Below, one piece after another: positions 8,472 to 17,828 of a DNA stretch of 64,000 nt. The translations under genes and the position numbers were made by a program. Positions within the stretch are counted from its first letter, which is position 1. Each line of letters starts with the position of its first letter. The DNA lies in NCBI RefSeq assembly GCF_003385495.1, contig NZ_QNUH01000009.1:124001-188000 (forward strand), given 5' to 3'. The notes beneath the pieces are model-generated. The model searched no databases. It was not told where the DNA came from and worked only from the letters and a program-made list of their open reading frames with translations. Origin of the DNA: Chryseobacterium elymi. Lineage in GTDB: Bacteria > Bacteroidota > Bacteroidia > Flavobacteriales > Weeksellaceae.

Positions 8472-9764
8472 TTAATCTTTATCCAGTGTTGAGGTTTTTT
8501 TAGTGTCCTTCATTCCGGCGTAAACGATCAGAGAAAACAAAATACATCCTGTAATATACCAGTAGAAATATTGTTCTGTTCCAGCCTGTTTGAACCAAAG
8601 GGCAATATATTCTGCTGTACCTCCAAAAATAGCTACTGTAAGAGCGTAAGGAAGTCCTACTCCCAGCGCTCTGATCTCGGAAGGAAAAAGCTCTGCTTTT
8701 ACAACAGCATTAATTGAAGTATAGCCGCTGACAATGATCAGAGCGGCCATGATCAGGAAGAATGCATTCCACATAGAAGTCGTTGTGCTTAACGCTGTAA
8801 GAAGAGGGACTGTAAACAACGTGCCCAGAATTCCAAAACCTAAAAGAAGAGGTCTTCTTCCAATCCTGTCCGACAATGCTCCGAAAACAGGCTGCAAGCA
8901 GGCAAATATAAATAATGAAATAAAAGAGATCAGGGTCGACTGCTCTTTGGTAAGATGTACCGTATTCACCAAAAACTTCTGCATATAAGTGGTATACGTA
9001 TAAAAAGCCAAGGTTCCTCCTAAAGTAAGTCCTATTACAGTAAGCAGAGCTTTAGGATGTTTGAGAAGCTCGGTGACCGTTCCTTTTTTCTTTTCACTGA
9101 CCTTCCTTTTATTTTCAAACGCTTCGGTCTCATGAAGGTTGGCTCTTAAATATAAAGCGATCACAGACAGTAATGCTCCGATCACAAAAGGAATCCTCCA
9201 TCCCCATTCCTCAAGTTGAGTCTCTGTTAAAAGAAGTTTTTGCAATATCAGCTGGATCCCTAATGCGATTAGTTGTCCGCCTATAAGCGTTACATACTGA
9301 AAGCTTGAATAAAAGCCTCTCCGGTTTTCCGATGCCATTTCGCTGAGGTAGGTCGCAGAAACACCATATTCTCCTCCAACACTCAGTCCTTGCAGTAATC
9401 TCGCAAGCAACAGTAGTACAGGTGCCAGAATTCCGATAGTCTTATAAGTTGGAGTAAGTGCAATAAGAAGCGATCCGAAAGACATTAGAAGGACAGAAAA
9501 GGTCATCGCTTTTTTTCTTCCGATTTTATCAGCAATACTTCCGAATATCCAGCCTCCGATCGGCCTCATTAAGAATCCTACGGCAAAAATTCCCGCTGTA
9601 TTCATTAATTGTGCATTAAGATCCGAATCCGGAAAAAAAGAATGGGAAAAATAAATGGCAAAAGCAGCATAGGCATACCAGTCATACCATTCAACAAGGT
9701 TTCCGATAGATCCGCCCACAATGGCTTTGATTCTCTGGCCTGTGGTTATGGGTGATGAATTCAT
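8472..9764 (-). CDS. MFS transporter, metabolite:H+ symporter (MHS) family
   Basis: A 12-helix major facilitator of about 430 aa. The N-terminal GNLVEWYDWYAYAAFAIYF and the loop 2-3 motif GSIADKIGRKKAM place it in the MHS group (KgtP/ProP/ShiA-like), with a second DRIGRRPLL motif in the C-terminal half. These proteins import organic acids or osmolytes with protons. The exact substrate is not determinable here. I prefer the ATG at 9764 (MNSSPITTGQR) over an upstream ATG at 9812, because the extra 16 residues are not typical of the family. Confidence 0.88.
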   Translation of the reverse strand: MNSSPITTGQRIKAIVGGSIGNLVEWYDWYAYAAFAIYFSHSFFPDSDLNAQLMNTAGIFAVGFLMRPIGGWIFGSIADKIGRKKAMTFSVLLMSFGSLLIALTPTYKTIGILAPVLLLLARLLQGLSVGGEYGVSATYLSEMASENRRGFYSSFQYVTLIGGQLIALGIQLILQKLLLTETQLEEWGWRIPFVIGALLSVIALYLRANLHETEAFENKRKVSEKKKGTVTELLKHPKALLTVIGLTLGGTLAFYTYTTYMQKFLVNTVHLTKEQSTLISFISLFIFACLQPVFGALSDRIGRRPLLLGFGILGTLFTVPLLTALSTTTSMWNAFFLIMAALIIVSGYTSINAVVKAELFPSEIRALGVGLPYALTVAIFGGTAEYIALWFKQAGTEQYFYWYITGCILFSLIVYAGMKDTKKTSTLDKD

Positions 9765-9827
9765 AGATTTATTTGTAGATAATAAAGAAGTATAAAGAAA
9801 GGCAAGATACAAATTTTACAAAAAAAT

Positions 9828-9852
9828 AAACCGCTCTTTTAAGAACGGCTTA
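9828..9852 (-). terminator. Terminator downstream of the DUF3575-like gene
   Basis: On the minus strand CCGTTC and GAGCGG pair around a TTAAAA loop and are followed by a T-rich run. It lies between the DUF3575-like gene and the transporter start. Confidence 0.6.
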
Positions 9853-9871
9853 ATAACTTTAAATATCATTT

Positions 9872-10624
9872 TTAAAACCTGTACCCAATCGATAATCCAC
9901 TTCTGAAGCCTGCCCATGGTCCGTCTACTTTTACTTTTGCTCCATTGGCATTCGTTTCTACGGTATAATCTACAAAAGGGATATCAAGATTTTCAATTTC
10001 CTGCTTAAGCTGTGCCTGCATTTCCGGAGTCAGCACATAATTGCTGGTCATGATGAAGTCACCCTTTCCGCTTCCATAATGGGCGCCTGCGATCCAGAAA
10101 TCAAGAACCAGATTCTGGCTTCTGGTAAGGAAAAACTGTACGCCAACCATTAGCCCACCGCTGTTCCCACTGGTGCTTCCCTGACCTTTTAGCGGAATCT
10201 GGTAGGTATTTCCGTCGACAGCATTATAATCGTAATAGAAATCAAAGCTATTGGACGAAACATCTGAATACCGGTAGTAGGGTGCAAAGTAAAAACCCCT
10301 GCCATAACCTCTTCCGATATAAAACCTAGGCTCGATGGTGAAGTTGGTTGCCTTTACTCTCAGATTTTGGAACCTTTTTTCATCTTCATCTTTCAAAAAT
10401 GCATTGATAAAAGGTACCTTTCCCTGCGTCATTGTTCCAAAGCCTATGTTAAGAGAAAACCATTGGTTAATAGCTCTTTCATAAGACAGGTTAATATTTC
10501 TGAATGCATAAGCTGTAACGTTGGTCTTAATAATATTCATTTTCTCTGCGGGGGCAGCCTGTAGTTCCTGTGCGCCTGCTTCTGAAAGCAGGAAACAGGG
10601 GATTAAGATGAGGAACTTTTTCAT
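9872..10624 (-). CDS. Outer-membrane beta-barrel protein, DUF3575-like
   Basis: A 250-aa protein with a signal peptide (KKFLILIPCFLLSEAGAQ) and alternating amphipathic strands. It contains NIIKTNVTAYAFRNINLSYERAI near the start and ends in the barrel signature GLSIGYRF with a terminal Phe. The pattern resembles DUF3575, a Bacteroidota outer-membrane family of unknown role. It is divergent from the 695-aa outer-membrane protein, with 325 bp between them. Confidence 0.75.
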   Translation of the reverse strand: MKKFLILIPCFLLSEAGAQELQAAPAEKMNIIKTNVTAYAFRNINLSYERAINQWFSLNIGFGTMTQGKVPFINAFLKDEDEKRFQNLRVKATNFTIEPRFYIGRGYGRGFYFAPYYRYSDVSSNSFDFYYDYNAVDGNTYQIPLKGQGSTSGNSGGLMVGVQFFLTRSQNLVLDFWIAGAHYGSGKGDFIMTSNYVLTPEMQAQLKQEIENLDIPFVDYTVETNANGAKVKVDGPWAGFRSGLSIGYRF

Positions 10625-10949
10625 GACTTTATATTTTATGGTGTAAATATATCATCAAAAAACGGGCAAAAAGGCAATAATAAGTAAATATGATTTTGTT
10701 TTTAATTTTAAAATACTAATATAGTTGTTATTTTCACTGTCTAATGTGTGTTTACAGTGTGTGTCATAACGGAAATACAGATTTATAATAAATTTTTACT
10801 TCAGTTTTTTGTTTGAGTGTAAACTTTAAAGAAATGGTTTAAAGTTACAACGTAATCGGTTGTCCTTATTTCAGCGTAAAACCGTTAGTATGTAATAAAT
10901 ACCGGATATTGACTGTCTTATTCTCATCAACACAATTTTATTTCTGAAT
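10625..10949. other. Divergent promoter region between two outer-membrane protein genes
   Basis: 325 bp of AT-rich sequence separate two divergently transcribed envelope protein genes. It should hold both promoters. I found no clear TAnnTTTG box, no hairpin and no small ORF that I would defend. Confidence 0.4.
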
Positions 10950-13037
10950 ATGAAAAAGGCTATATATTCTGTGTTTTTTCTTTGTGGAGTTTTAGTGTTT
11001 TCGCAGGAGAATGTAAAAAATGATACGATAGGACAGGAGGACACAAAGGAAATCCAGGAAGTGATCTTAAAGTCTCAACGTAAAAAGCAGTTTTCAGATA
11101 AGTCTGTTTATACCTTTGATAAAGAGGCTCTGGAAAAGGCTAGGTATGCAAAAGATTTACTTCAGACACTACCTGAGCTGCAGCTGGATCCCGTTTCCAA
11201 TACCATTACAAGTACAAAAGGCGGAACCTCTTTGTTTCTTATCAATGGAATAGAGGCCACAGACCTGCAGATCCGAAGCGTTTCGCCAAGCGAGGTGGTG
11301 AAAGTGGAATATTACGACATTCCACCCGCAAGATGGTCTTCCAGGGCGGAAACCGTGATCAATATTATTACAAAATCCAATGAAACCGGATATGTTTTCG
11401 GAGCAGATGTAATGTCGGGGCTGACTACGGGATTTGTGAATGCATCTTCCTATGCTAATTTTACAAAAGGGAAGAATAATTTCGGATTGGAATATTCGCT
11501 TAATCTCAGGGATTATGACAATAGGAAAGTTCAGAGTATCTATGATTACAGGCTCAACGGAGAGCATTACCGTTCGAACGAGAGGAGACAGGACCATTTT
11601 GGATATACTTCTCAGAATATAGCTTTGCGTTACACCCGTATGGTTGCTGATGACTATGCTTTTCAGGCCAAACTGAATGTGGATATTTTCTGCAGGTTTT
11701 CAAAAGGTACCGGAGAAAGCGTTTTTATAAAAGACAGCTTCAGTGAAGGACACGAAATGTTTAAAAATAGCGGTTCCAGCTATACTGTTCCTAAGCTGGA
11801 TCTGTATTATTCCAAAAAAATAGGATCTAAGGATGAATTAAGTTTAAATGTGGTAGGTTCTCATTACAAGACCAGCACCACCGAATCTGCCAGGGAATGG
11901 ATCATTCCTACCGGAATCTCAGTGTATGACAATGATATGATCCTTAAAGCTGAGCAGACTAATTTTGTCGGTGAACTTGCTTATACTCATGATTTTAAGG
12001 CGGGAAAGCTTTCTTCCGGCTACCGCATTTCAAGCACTACTATTTCCAACGACCTGAATAATCTTGCAGGATATTCACAGTACAGTGTTAATTATTTGGA
12101 ACAGTATTTCTATTCTGAGTTTTCAGGAAAAGCAGATAAATTCAGCTACAGAATCGGTGCGGGACTTACCAATATTCATAATAAAAGTGCTGCAAATACC
12201 TTTGATGAATGGTTGTTCACACCAAAAATTATCCTGGGCTATCAGCTGAAGACCAATCAAAGTCTCAGGCTGACGAGCAGCTACAGTCCTACAAGTCCTT
12301 GGAGCAGCGCACTTAGCAGTAATGTGGTACAGATCGCCCCGAATATTGTACAGAAGGGAAATCCGTTTCTTAAATCGCAGCAGAATTTTTCCAATAATTT
12401 AATTTATTCTTTTAATAATAAAAAATTTGATTTTAATGCGGGTCTTTTCTACCGGTATACGGATCGTGTCATCAACCAATATTATATTCTGGATGATACT
12501 TTCGGAGGATATGCACTGACCTACGAAAACGGGAAAAATGCCCAACGCTACGGAGTACAGCTGTCCGGCTCTTATAAACCGTTCGGAAGCAGCCTGCTTG
12601 TTTTGAAAGCAGTATTGACACCAACTTCTGAGTCTTTAAGAACGAGTAAAGGGGCACTCATCAAAAATGATTATCTCGCTAATAACTTTTCAGTATCCTC
12701 GGAATATAAATCGTTCAGTGTGCAGTATATGGTCAATATCCCGGTGTATACATTAAACGGTGCTTTCCTTAATACGAATGAGAACCAGAATCATCTCTTT
12801 GCCGGGTACAGACTTAAAAGCTGGAGTTTTACGGCGGGAATGTACTGGATCGGGATGCCTTCGGAGTATAAAACAAAAAGTCTTCCTGAAAGTTTAGTGG
12901 ATTATAATGTTCATACGAAGATTATGAATAATAAGTCTATGTTTGTTTTGGGAGTCAGTTTTGATTTTTCAAAAGGAAAGAAAACAGAGATCCAAAGAAA
13001 ACTGAATAATGAAATTGCCCCTGCAGCAACTTTTTAA
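10950..13037 (+). CDS. Outer-membrane beta-barrel protein, TonB-receptor-like
   Basis: A 695-aa envelope protein: signal peptide (KKAIYSVFFLCGVLVFSQ), then a plug-like segment (EIQEVILKSQRKKQFSDKSV through SSRAETVINIITK, about residues 33-145), then a long run of barrel strands. The plug motif resembles TonB-dependent receptors, but it is shorter than most and lacks a carboxypeptidase-like N-terminal domain. This fits the outer-membrane-beta-barrel family common in flavobacteria. The ligand is unknown. A strong terminator follows. Confidence 0.8.
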   Translation: MKKAIYSVFFLCGVLVFSQENVKNDTIGQEDTKEIQEVILKSQRKKQFSDKSVYTFDKEALEKARYAKDLLQTLPELQLDPVSNTITSTKGGTSLFLINGIEATDLQIRSVSPSEVVKVEYYDIPPARWSSRAETVINIITKSNETGYVFGADVMSGLTTGFVNASSYANFTKGKNNFGLEYSLNLRDYDNRKVQSIYDYRLNGEHYRSNERRQDHFGYTSQNIALRYTRMVADDYAFQAKLNVDIFCRFSKGTGESVFIKDSFSEGHEMFKNSGSSYTVPKLDLYYSKKIGSKDELSLNVVGSHYKTSTTESAREWIIPTGISVYDNDMILKAEQTNFVGELAYTHDFKAGKLSSGYRISSTTISNDLNNLAGYSQYSVNYLEQYFYSEFSGKADKFSYRIGAGLTNIHNKSAANTFDEWLFTPKIILGYQLKTNQSLRLTSSYSPTSPWSSALSSNVVQIAPNIVQKGNPFLKSQQNFSNNLIYSFNNKKFDFNAGLFYRYTDRVINQYYILDDTFGGYALTYENGKNAQRYGVQLSGSYKPFGSSLLVLKAVLTPTSESLRTSKGALIKNDYLANNFSVSSEYKSFSVQYMVNIPVYTLNGAFLNTNENQNHLFAGYRLKSWSFTAGMYWIGMPSEYKTKSLPESLVDYNVHTKIMNNKSMFVLGVSFDFSKGKKTEIQRKLNNEIAPAATF

Positions 13038-13059
13038 TTTTTTAATGAATGTTTAATAA

Positions 13060-13090
13060 AACCGCCGCCCGATTTTATCGGGCGGCGGTT
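13060..13090. terminator. GC-rich terminator between convergent genes
   Basis: AACCGCCGCCCGA pairs perfectly with TCGGGCGGCGGTT around a short T-rich loop, between the ends of the outer-membrane protein gene and leftward ribB. Confidence 0.85.
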
Positions 13091-13110
13091 CTGTGCGTTC
13101 AATATATTTT

Positions 13111-13755
13111 TTAGTTGTTCATTATTTTTCGGTAGGCGTGAATATCTTCAATAGTTACTACGCTCATTCCTTTTTGAGAGGCAAAATTAACGATTTCCGG
13201 AAGCCTCGCCATAGAGCCGTCTTCATTGGTCAGTTCGCAGAGTACGGCATCATCACCGAGGTTGGCCATTTTTACCAGATCTATGCTGCCTTCGGTATGT
13301 CCCCGTCTTTCAAAAACACCGCCTTTTTTAGCGATAAGAGGAAAAACATGTCCCGGGCTTGCAATATGGCCGGCCTCTGCATTTTCTGCCACGGCAGTTC
13401 TGATCGTTGTTACACGGTCTCTTGCTGAAACTCCGGATTCAACACCTTCCTTGGCCTCAATAGAAATAGTGAAGGCCGTCTGGTTTTTAGAGTTGTTATT
13501 TTCTACCATTGGCCGGAGGTTAAGATGCTTGCTTTTTTCTTCTGAAATACACAGACAGACGATTCCGCTGCATTCGCGGATCAGAAGTGCCATGTCCTTT
13601 TCTGTAATGGTGGATGCGGGAAAGATGATATCGCCTTCGTTTTCGCGGTTTTCATCATCTACTAAAAGAATTCCTTTTCCCTGCTGTAGTTTTAGAAGTG
13701 CATTTTCTACACGTTCTGTGGAGGTTGCTCCAAATTGTTCTAATAATTTTTCCAT
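13111..13755 (-). CDS. ribB: 3,4-dihydroxy-2-butanone-4-phosphate synthase
   Basis: RibB makes the four-carbon unit of riboflavin from ribulose 5-phosphate. The 214-aa protein has the acidic metal/substrate loop [10 protein letters not shown] near residue 33, the conserved [17 protein letters not shown] and [11 protein letters not shown], and [11 protein letters not shown] with the catalytic His/Glu near 155. It is the single-domain enzyme, with no GTP cyclohydrolase II domain fused. An FMN riboswitch lies in its leader, so expression should fall when flavin is abundant. Confidence 0.95.
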   Translation of the reverse strand: MEKLLEQFGATSTERVENALLKLQQGKGILLVDDENRENEGDIIFPASTITEKDMALLIRECSGIVCLCISEEKSKHLNLRPMVENNNSKNQTAFTISIEAKEGVESGVSARDRVTTIRTAVAENAEAGHIASPGHVFPLIAKKGGVFERRGHTEGSIDLVKMANLGDDAVLCELTNEDGSMARLPEIVNFASQKGMSVVTIEDIHAYRKIMNN

Positions 13756-13850
13756 GTTATTTTACTTTTAAAAGTTAAAATAGTCTTCGGTACATGGAAA
13801 TGAAATACGGCACAATAAGTCTGTAAGGAATCTTACTGACCGTTTCATTT

Positions 13851-13967
13851 TCTTCTCCCATCCAGACTTTAACTGTCGGTTTTGGAATTTCACCAAATCA
13901 GTCCCTTCAAAAGAAAGGAGTCGCGGACTGTAACCGCCGGTAGGGAATTTCACCCTGCCCCGAAGAA
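13851..13967 (-). promoter_or_regulatory. FMN riboswitch (RFN element) upstream of ribB
   Basis: Read on the minus strand, the leader has the RFN core in order: GGGGCAGGGTGAAATTCCC, ACCGGCGGT, AGTCCGCGACTC, GATTTGGTGAAATTCC, ACCGACAGT, then AGTCTGGATGGGAGAAG. These are the conserved pieces of the FMN aptamer. About 95 nt separate it from the ribB start, which leaves room for an expression platform. FMN binding should repress ribB. The match is extensive. Confidence 0.96.
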
Positions 13968-13970
13968 AAC

Positions 13971-14381
13971 TTATACTAAGTTTTTACTGTATGTTCTGAT
14001 TTAAAATTTTATTTCATTGATTATATTTAACGCACAGGCCACAAATTTCGGAAAGTTTTTTTAATCAGGAAAGGGATTTTGATCGTATTTATTGATTCGG
14101 ATAAAGACATTTTTTTAATGCTGTCAGGGGGTGAAGCCGGAAGAATGAAAGTTATTAAGGCGAAAGCATAATTGCAGGACAGTTATTATAATAAGGTATC
14201 CAGAGGCAAAGTTCTGAGAAGTATCCTTGTCAAGGTTTTAAACCTTGACAAGGATACTGACAATAAATTCGCTTTTTTATGACTTTCAAAGGAGATTTCA
14301 TTCTCTCAGAACCGGATGATGTTTTTTGAATCGTTTGCTAGCTCTTCTTTGGTTTAAATTATTTCTGGTACATCCCACAAA
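13971..14381. other. Intergenic region with the palindrome at 14220
   Basis: About 410 bp between the ribB leader and the DUF2200 gene. The leftmost part must contain the ribB promoter. The rest holds a 39-nt near-perfect palindrome, flanked by a second inverted pair (GTTCTGAGAA near 14211 and TTCTCTCAGAAC near 14302). No ORF is supported. Confidence 0.5.
14220..14258. repeat. Palindromic element, copy 1 (TCCTTGTCAAGG family)
   Basis: A 19-bp perfect inverted repeat with a 1-nt centre: AGTATCCTTGTCAAGGTTT, then T, then its reverse complement. The core recurs near 25971 and 28889, so it is a dispersed repeat. It could fold into a stable hairpin on either strand. Confidence 0.9.
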
Positions 14382-14735
14382 TCATGATTCCCTTAATATT
14401 TTCTCCATTTTCTTTCCCTTCGCCAGCTCATCAATCAGTTTATCCAGATACCGGATATTTCTCATCAATTCATCTTCGATATCTTCCACGCGGTATCCGC
14501 AGATGACTCCCTTGATCAGTGAAACATTTGGATTAATCTGTGGGGCCTGTTCAAAGAATGTTTTAAAATCTGTCCTGTTATCTAAAATCTCCTGTAAACT
14601 TTTTTCGTCATATCCTGTGAGCCAGAATATAATTTCATGAACTTCGGATTTTGTACGCCCTTTCTTCTCTGCTTTTTGAATATAATGAGGATAAATACTG
14701 GCAAAAGAGGTAGTATAAATTCTGGTGTTCTGCAT
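14382..14735 (-). CDS. DUF2200 domain-containing protein
   Basis: A 117-aa soluble protein that matches the DUF2200 pattern along its length: [68 protein letters not shown] and [17 protein letters not shown]. The family is widely conserved but has no established function. It is followed leftward by noncoding DNA and preceded by the alpha/beta hydrolase gene on the same strand, 31 bp away. Confidence 0.9.
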   Translation of the reverse strand: MQNTRIYTTSFASIYPHYIQKAEKKGRTKSEVHEIIFWLTGYDEKSLQEILDNRTDFKTFFEQAPQINPNVSLIKGVICGYRVEDIEDELMRNIRYLDKLIDELAKGKKMEKILRES

Positions 14736-14766
14736 GGCTTTTTAATGAATATTCAACTTAGTAGTA

Positions 14767-15555
14767 TTAATGCTTCCCATTGATTTCTTTAAGAATGTCA
14801 TCAAGGATGCGGTTAAATTCTTCTGGGTTTTCCAGCATCGGATAGTGGCCTATCCCGGCTATTTCAGTATAATTATAATCTTTTAAATACTTCCGGTTAT
14901 TCTCTATGTTGGTAGGGAAGTTATCGGAATTGATAGCCCTTACCGGAACCTGAACTTGTGACGCCGCTTCTCTGAAATCTTTTTGATACAAAGGTCTGAG
15001 CAGATCAATTGCTTTTTCTGAAGTATTTTGAAGAAACTCATCCTGAAGACTACGTTTTACATCAGATGGCGTTTTTTCCGCAAAAAGATATTGAGGAAGA
15101 ATATTTTCAACGGCATTTTTAAAATCATTGCGGTAATGCACGAACAAAAATTCTTCAGCCTGGTCTTCTGTGATCGCTTCGTCAAGGTCTTTTACGGTGT
15201 CGATCAGGATAAGTGCTTTTACCTGAGGAATTTTTAAAGAAGCTTCAAGAACATAGGCTCCCGACATAGAATGTCCTACAAGGATGATCTCCGAAGAATC
15301 TATCTGGTCTGCTACCGCTTTGATATCATCTGCATACAATGCGCTTGTCCATTCTTTTCTGGAAATGTCAGATTTTCCGTGTCCGGCAAGATCCATTTGT
15401 ACGATATGATATCTGTCCTTGAAATAGTCCTGCTGGCTGTTCCACCATTCTGCATTGCCGAGCCATCCGTGTACAAATAGGATGGAAGGATTTCCCTGTC
15501 CGCTTTCTTTATAATGAATATTCTGTCCGTCCGAAGACTTTGCATATTTTTCCAT
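14767..15555 (-). CDS. Alpha/beta hydrolase
   Basis: A 262-aa cytoplasmic hydrolase. Motifs are LFVHGWLGNAEWW (oxyanion region), the nucleophile elbow GHSMSGAYVLEA near residue 95 and GIGHYPMLENPEEF with the catalytic His near 236. The SGQGNPSILFVHG start and the SKSSDGQNIHYKESG-like N-terminus are typical of the soluble lipase/esterase/haloalkane-dehalogenase-like group. Substrate is unknown. It is in the leftward run with DUF2200 and the DHFR-like gene. Confidence 0.85.
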   Translation of the reverse strand: MEKYAKSSDGQNIHYKESGQGNPSILFVHGWLGNAEWWNSQQDYFKDRYHIVQMDLAGHGKSDISRKEWTSALYADDIKAVADQIDSSEIILVGHSMSGAYVLEASLKIPQVKALILIDTVKDLDEAITEDQAEEFLFVHYRNDFKNAVENILPQYLFAEKTPSDVKRSLQDEFLQNTSEKAIDLLRPLYQKDFREAASQVQVPVRAINSDNFPTNIENNRKYLKDYNYTEIAGIGHYPMLENPEEFNRILDDILKEINGKH

Positions 15556-15582
15556 GATTAATATATTTTTGTGAGGTTTAAT

Positions 15583-16131
15583 TTATTGGTTTTTGGGTTC
15601 GTAGATAAGCTGTACCACTCCTGATCTGAAAACGTTTGTGGTGATCAGTTTCAGCTCCAGCCTTTCTTTCAGGTTTTCAAATAAAGGTTTTCCATTTCCC
15701 AAAGCAACGGGATGAACTGAAATTCTGTATACATCAATAAGATCTAAGCTAATAAAGGTTTTAATAAGACTTGCTCCGCCATACAGCCAGATATCTTTTC
15801 CATCTTGTTTCTTAATTTCAGCTACTTTTTCAGCAATATCAGAGCTGATAAAAATTGCTCCTGGATCTTTTCTGTCCTGTCCTGAAAAAACATATTTATT
15901 TTTAGAATGTATGGATCTCCAAAACTCTTTTTCTTCAGGATCAGCAGTTTCTTCCGGCTGATAGGTTCCCCACGAGTCATAACTTACCCGGCCATAAAAG
16001 ATAGTATCGATACTGTTCAGAAATCCGTCAAAATTCATATCGTCATCCATAATGCACCAATCTGTTTCGCCGTTGGGACCTTCAATGAATCCATCTAAAG
16101 TGACAGCCAAATCCAGGATTATTTTTCTCAT
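15583..16131 (-). CDS. Dihydrofolate reductase family protein (RibD C-terminal-like)
   Basis: A 182-aa protein of the YwjB/YyaP group: an N-terminal RKIILDLAVTLDGFIEGPNGETDW, then DTIFYGRVSYDSW, and a C-terminal nucleotide-binding pattern IWLYGGASLIKTFISLDLIDVYRISVHPVALGNGKPLF. Members are NADPH-dependent reductases related to the RibD reductase domain, but most are uncharacterised. It is unlikely to be the housekeeping DHFR. It lies 27 bp upstream of the hydrolase. Confidence 0.87.
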   Translation of the reverse strand: MRKIILDLAVTLDGFIEGPNGETDWCIMDDDMNFDGFLNSIDTIFYGRVSYDSWGTYQPEETADPEEKEFWRSIHSKNKYVFSGQDRKDPGAIFISSDIAEKVAEIKKQDGKDIWLYGGASLIKTFISLDLIDVYRISVHPVALGNGKPLFENLKERLELKLITTNVFRSGVVQLIYEPKNQ

Positions 16132-16300
16132 AGTATAGATTTATCGTTGAATCCCTGTAAAAATACAGAAAAACGCTCTGAAGACCGAACGTTTTGCTTT
16201 ATAAATAACAAAGAATATTAATGTGTGTAGTAATTTAGGATCTTCCAGCTTTTAACAATTAAATTTACAACAACATCTTCACTTATTTACCGTCTATTGC

Positions 16301-16792
16301 TTATTTGATGAGTTTCTTGGAATAATTATACACCGATTTATTATACCTCGGCAAATGTGCGGAGAGTGATTCCAGAACTAACGACAATGCTTCTTTATCA
16401 TTATTGGCTGAGGAAAGCGAAAGCGCCAAAAACGCATTGACGGCATCATCCAGCTCATCAGAATAGTTTTCTTTTTCCTCTCTCAGTATTTCTATGCTTT
16501 CGTAGAATTTTCCATTATTCCGTAATGTACTTGCCAGCTGAATTCTGGCTCTTCTTCTCCGCAATCCTGCAAGACCCAGGCCTAAAGCAGATCTGTAAAG
16601 AGGTTCTGCCTGCTTTTCAAAACCGGTAGAATCGTAGGCGCAAGCTCTTTCGAAATCTGCAATGGCAGGATGATCATCAGAGATCTTATCTGTATGCAGT
16701 TTTATTTTTTCAATAAAATCATCATTGGGTATTTTTCCCAGCTGATTCCATATTGTTGTTAATTCTTCCTCCCAGAGTTCAGGATCTGTCAT
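16301..16792 (-). CDS. Tetratricopeptide-repeat protein (TPR_5-like)
   Basis: A 163-aa, all-helical protein without signal peptide. A repeat-like centre (AIADFERACAYDSTGFEKQAEPLYRSAL, then RRRARIQLASTLRNNGKFYESIEIL) fits the group-5 tetratricopeptide family, whose GLRRRRARIQLASTLRN-like segment is characteristic. TPR proteins mediate protein contacts; nothing here tells which partner. Confidence 0.78.
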   Translation of the reverse strand: MTDPELWEEELTTIWNQLGKIPNDDFIEKIKLHTDKISDDHPAIADFERACAYDSTGFEKQAEPLYRSALGLGLAGLRRRRARIQLASTLRNNGKFYESIEILREEKENYSDELDDAVNAFLALSLSSANNDKEALSLVLESLSAHLPRYNKSVYNYSKKLIK

Positions 16793-16841
16793 GTTTAGTT
16801 AGTATTTTATAATTTAACAATACAGATATTGGATTATTCAG

Positions 16842-17360
16842 CTATGCTTCAGATGTTGCTTCAGAATTTTTATAGACATTCCAGAAGTTGTAATCAGTCA
16901 TTGGGGCATCTGTTATCCCGACATTCCGGCCCATGGTTACGATCTGTCCTCTGTGGTATGTTCCATGAATAATCACATGCTGGATATATTCAAATTTTGA
17001 AAAGTCACACTGGAACCACTGGGACTCAATTTTTACGTTTTTTGCCAGGTCTTCTTCGGATAAGGTTTCCACGTAATCCATTAATTTTTGGGAGTTGTTT
17101 TTTATGCCGGAAAAAATCTCTTCTTTAGTCACTGCAGCAGAAATTTCAGTAAAATCGAAATCGTCATTTTCGGCAATATAAGCCCACCAGTACTGCTGGG
17201 TCTGCCAGATGTGATGCAGGGTTGTTAAGATTGTCGGAAAACTTGAAATAACCTCCTGGTTAAGCTGCTCATCAGACTTTGTGGAAAGCCAGTCGATGTA
17301 TTTATTGACTACCCAATTGTTGTACTGAACACTGTGCGTGATTAATGTTTTTAAATTCAT
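16842..17360 (-). CDS. DinB family protein
   Basis: A 172-aa four-helix protein with the DinB/YfiT pattern: NNWVVNKYIDWLS near the start, a first metal-ligand histidine in LTTLHHIWQTQQYWW near residue 47, and the paired histidines in HVIIHGTYHRGQIVTMGRN near 130. These three His positions usually hold a divalent metal. Family members are metal-dependent transferases or DNA-damage-inducible proteins of unclear role. Confidence 0.9.
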   Translation of the reverse strand: MNLKTLITHSVQYNNWVVNKYIDWLSTKSDEQLNQEVISSFPTILTTLHHIWQTQQYWWAYIAENDDFDFTEISAAVTKEEIFSGIKNNSQKLMDYVETLSEEDLAKNVKIESQWFQCDFSKFEYIQHVIIHGTYHRGQIVTMGRNVGITDAPMTDYNFWNVYKNSEATSEA

Positions 17361-17451
17361 GATGATTAATATTTTGTTAAAGGTTTTGGTGATATAAAAA
17401 TAAATAAAATATTAACTGAATTTTATAAAATATAATATTGACACAAATAAC

Positions 17452-17781
17452 TTAGCGGTAATTTTTTACTTTTATGTTGATTAAATAAACATTTAGTATC
17501 CCCATGATCCACCATATAGGAAACTTAAAAATCACATATAAAGTATTAAATCCATCGACGATTTCAAATTTATTGTAAACATTATTTAATTCAATTTTGA
17601 TAGAAATCATTGGAATAAAAATGAAAAAAAATCCGATTATTATTTTTTTTATTGTATTCAATTTAAGCATTTGCTTTTTGATCAAAACATACAAAATAAG
17701 ATAAATAATAATTAAAATTAGAAAATCAGAATAATTGAAAAACGTAAAAGGTTCTGCTGGTTCTCTAAAAATATTCTTCAT
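17452..17781 (-). CDS. Small membrane protein, unknown
   Basis: A 109-aa protein with three hydrophobic segments (FLILIIIYLILYVLI, KKIIIGFFFIFIPMISI, FPIWWIMGILNVYLINI) and a very AT-rich coding sequence. No family recognised. It sits alone between the DinB and DUF2461 genes. Confidence 0.6.
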   Translation of the reverse strand: MKNIFREPAEPFTFFNYSDFLILIIIYLILYVLIKKQMLKLNTIKKIIIGFFFIFIPMISIKIELNNVYNKFEIVDGFNTLYVIFKFPIWWIMGILNVYLINIKVKNYR

Positions 17782-17828
17782 AGTTTCTATCAGTGTAGAT
17801 ACGTATTTTGTTGCTTAGCAAAATAATT

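Noticed and set aside
9765..9812. Upstream ATG start for the MHS transporter
   Set aside because: It adds 16 residues not typical of the family; the ATG at 9764 gives the usual N-terminus.
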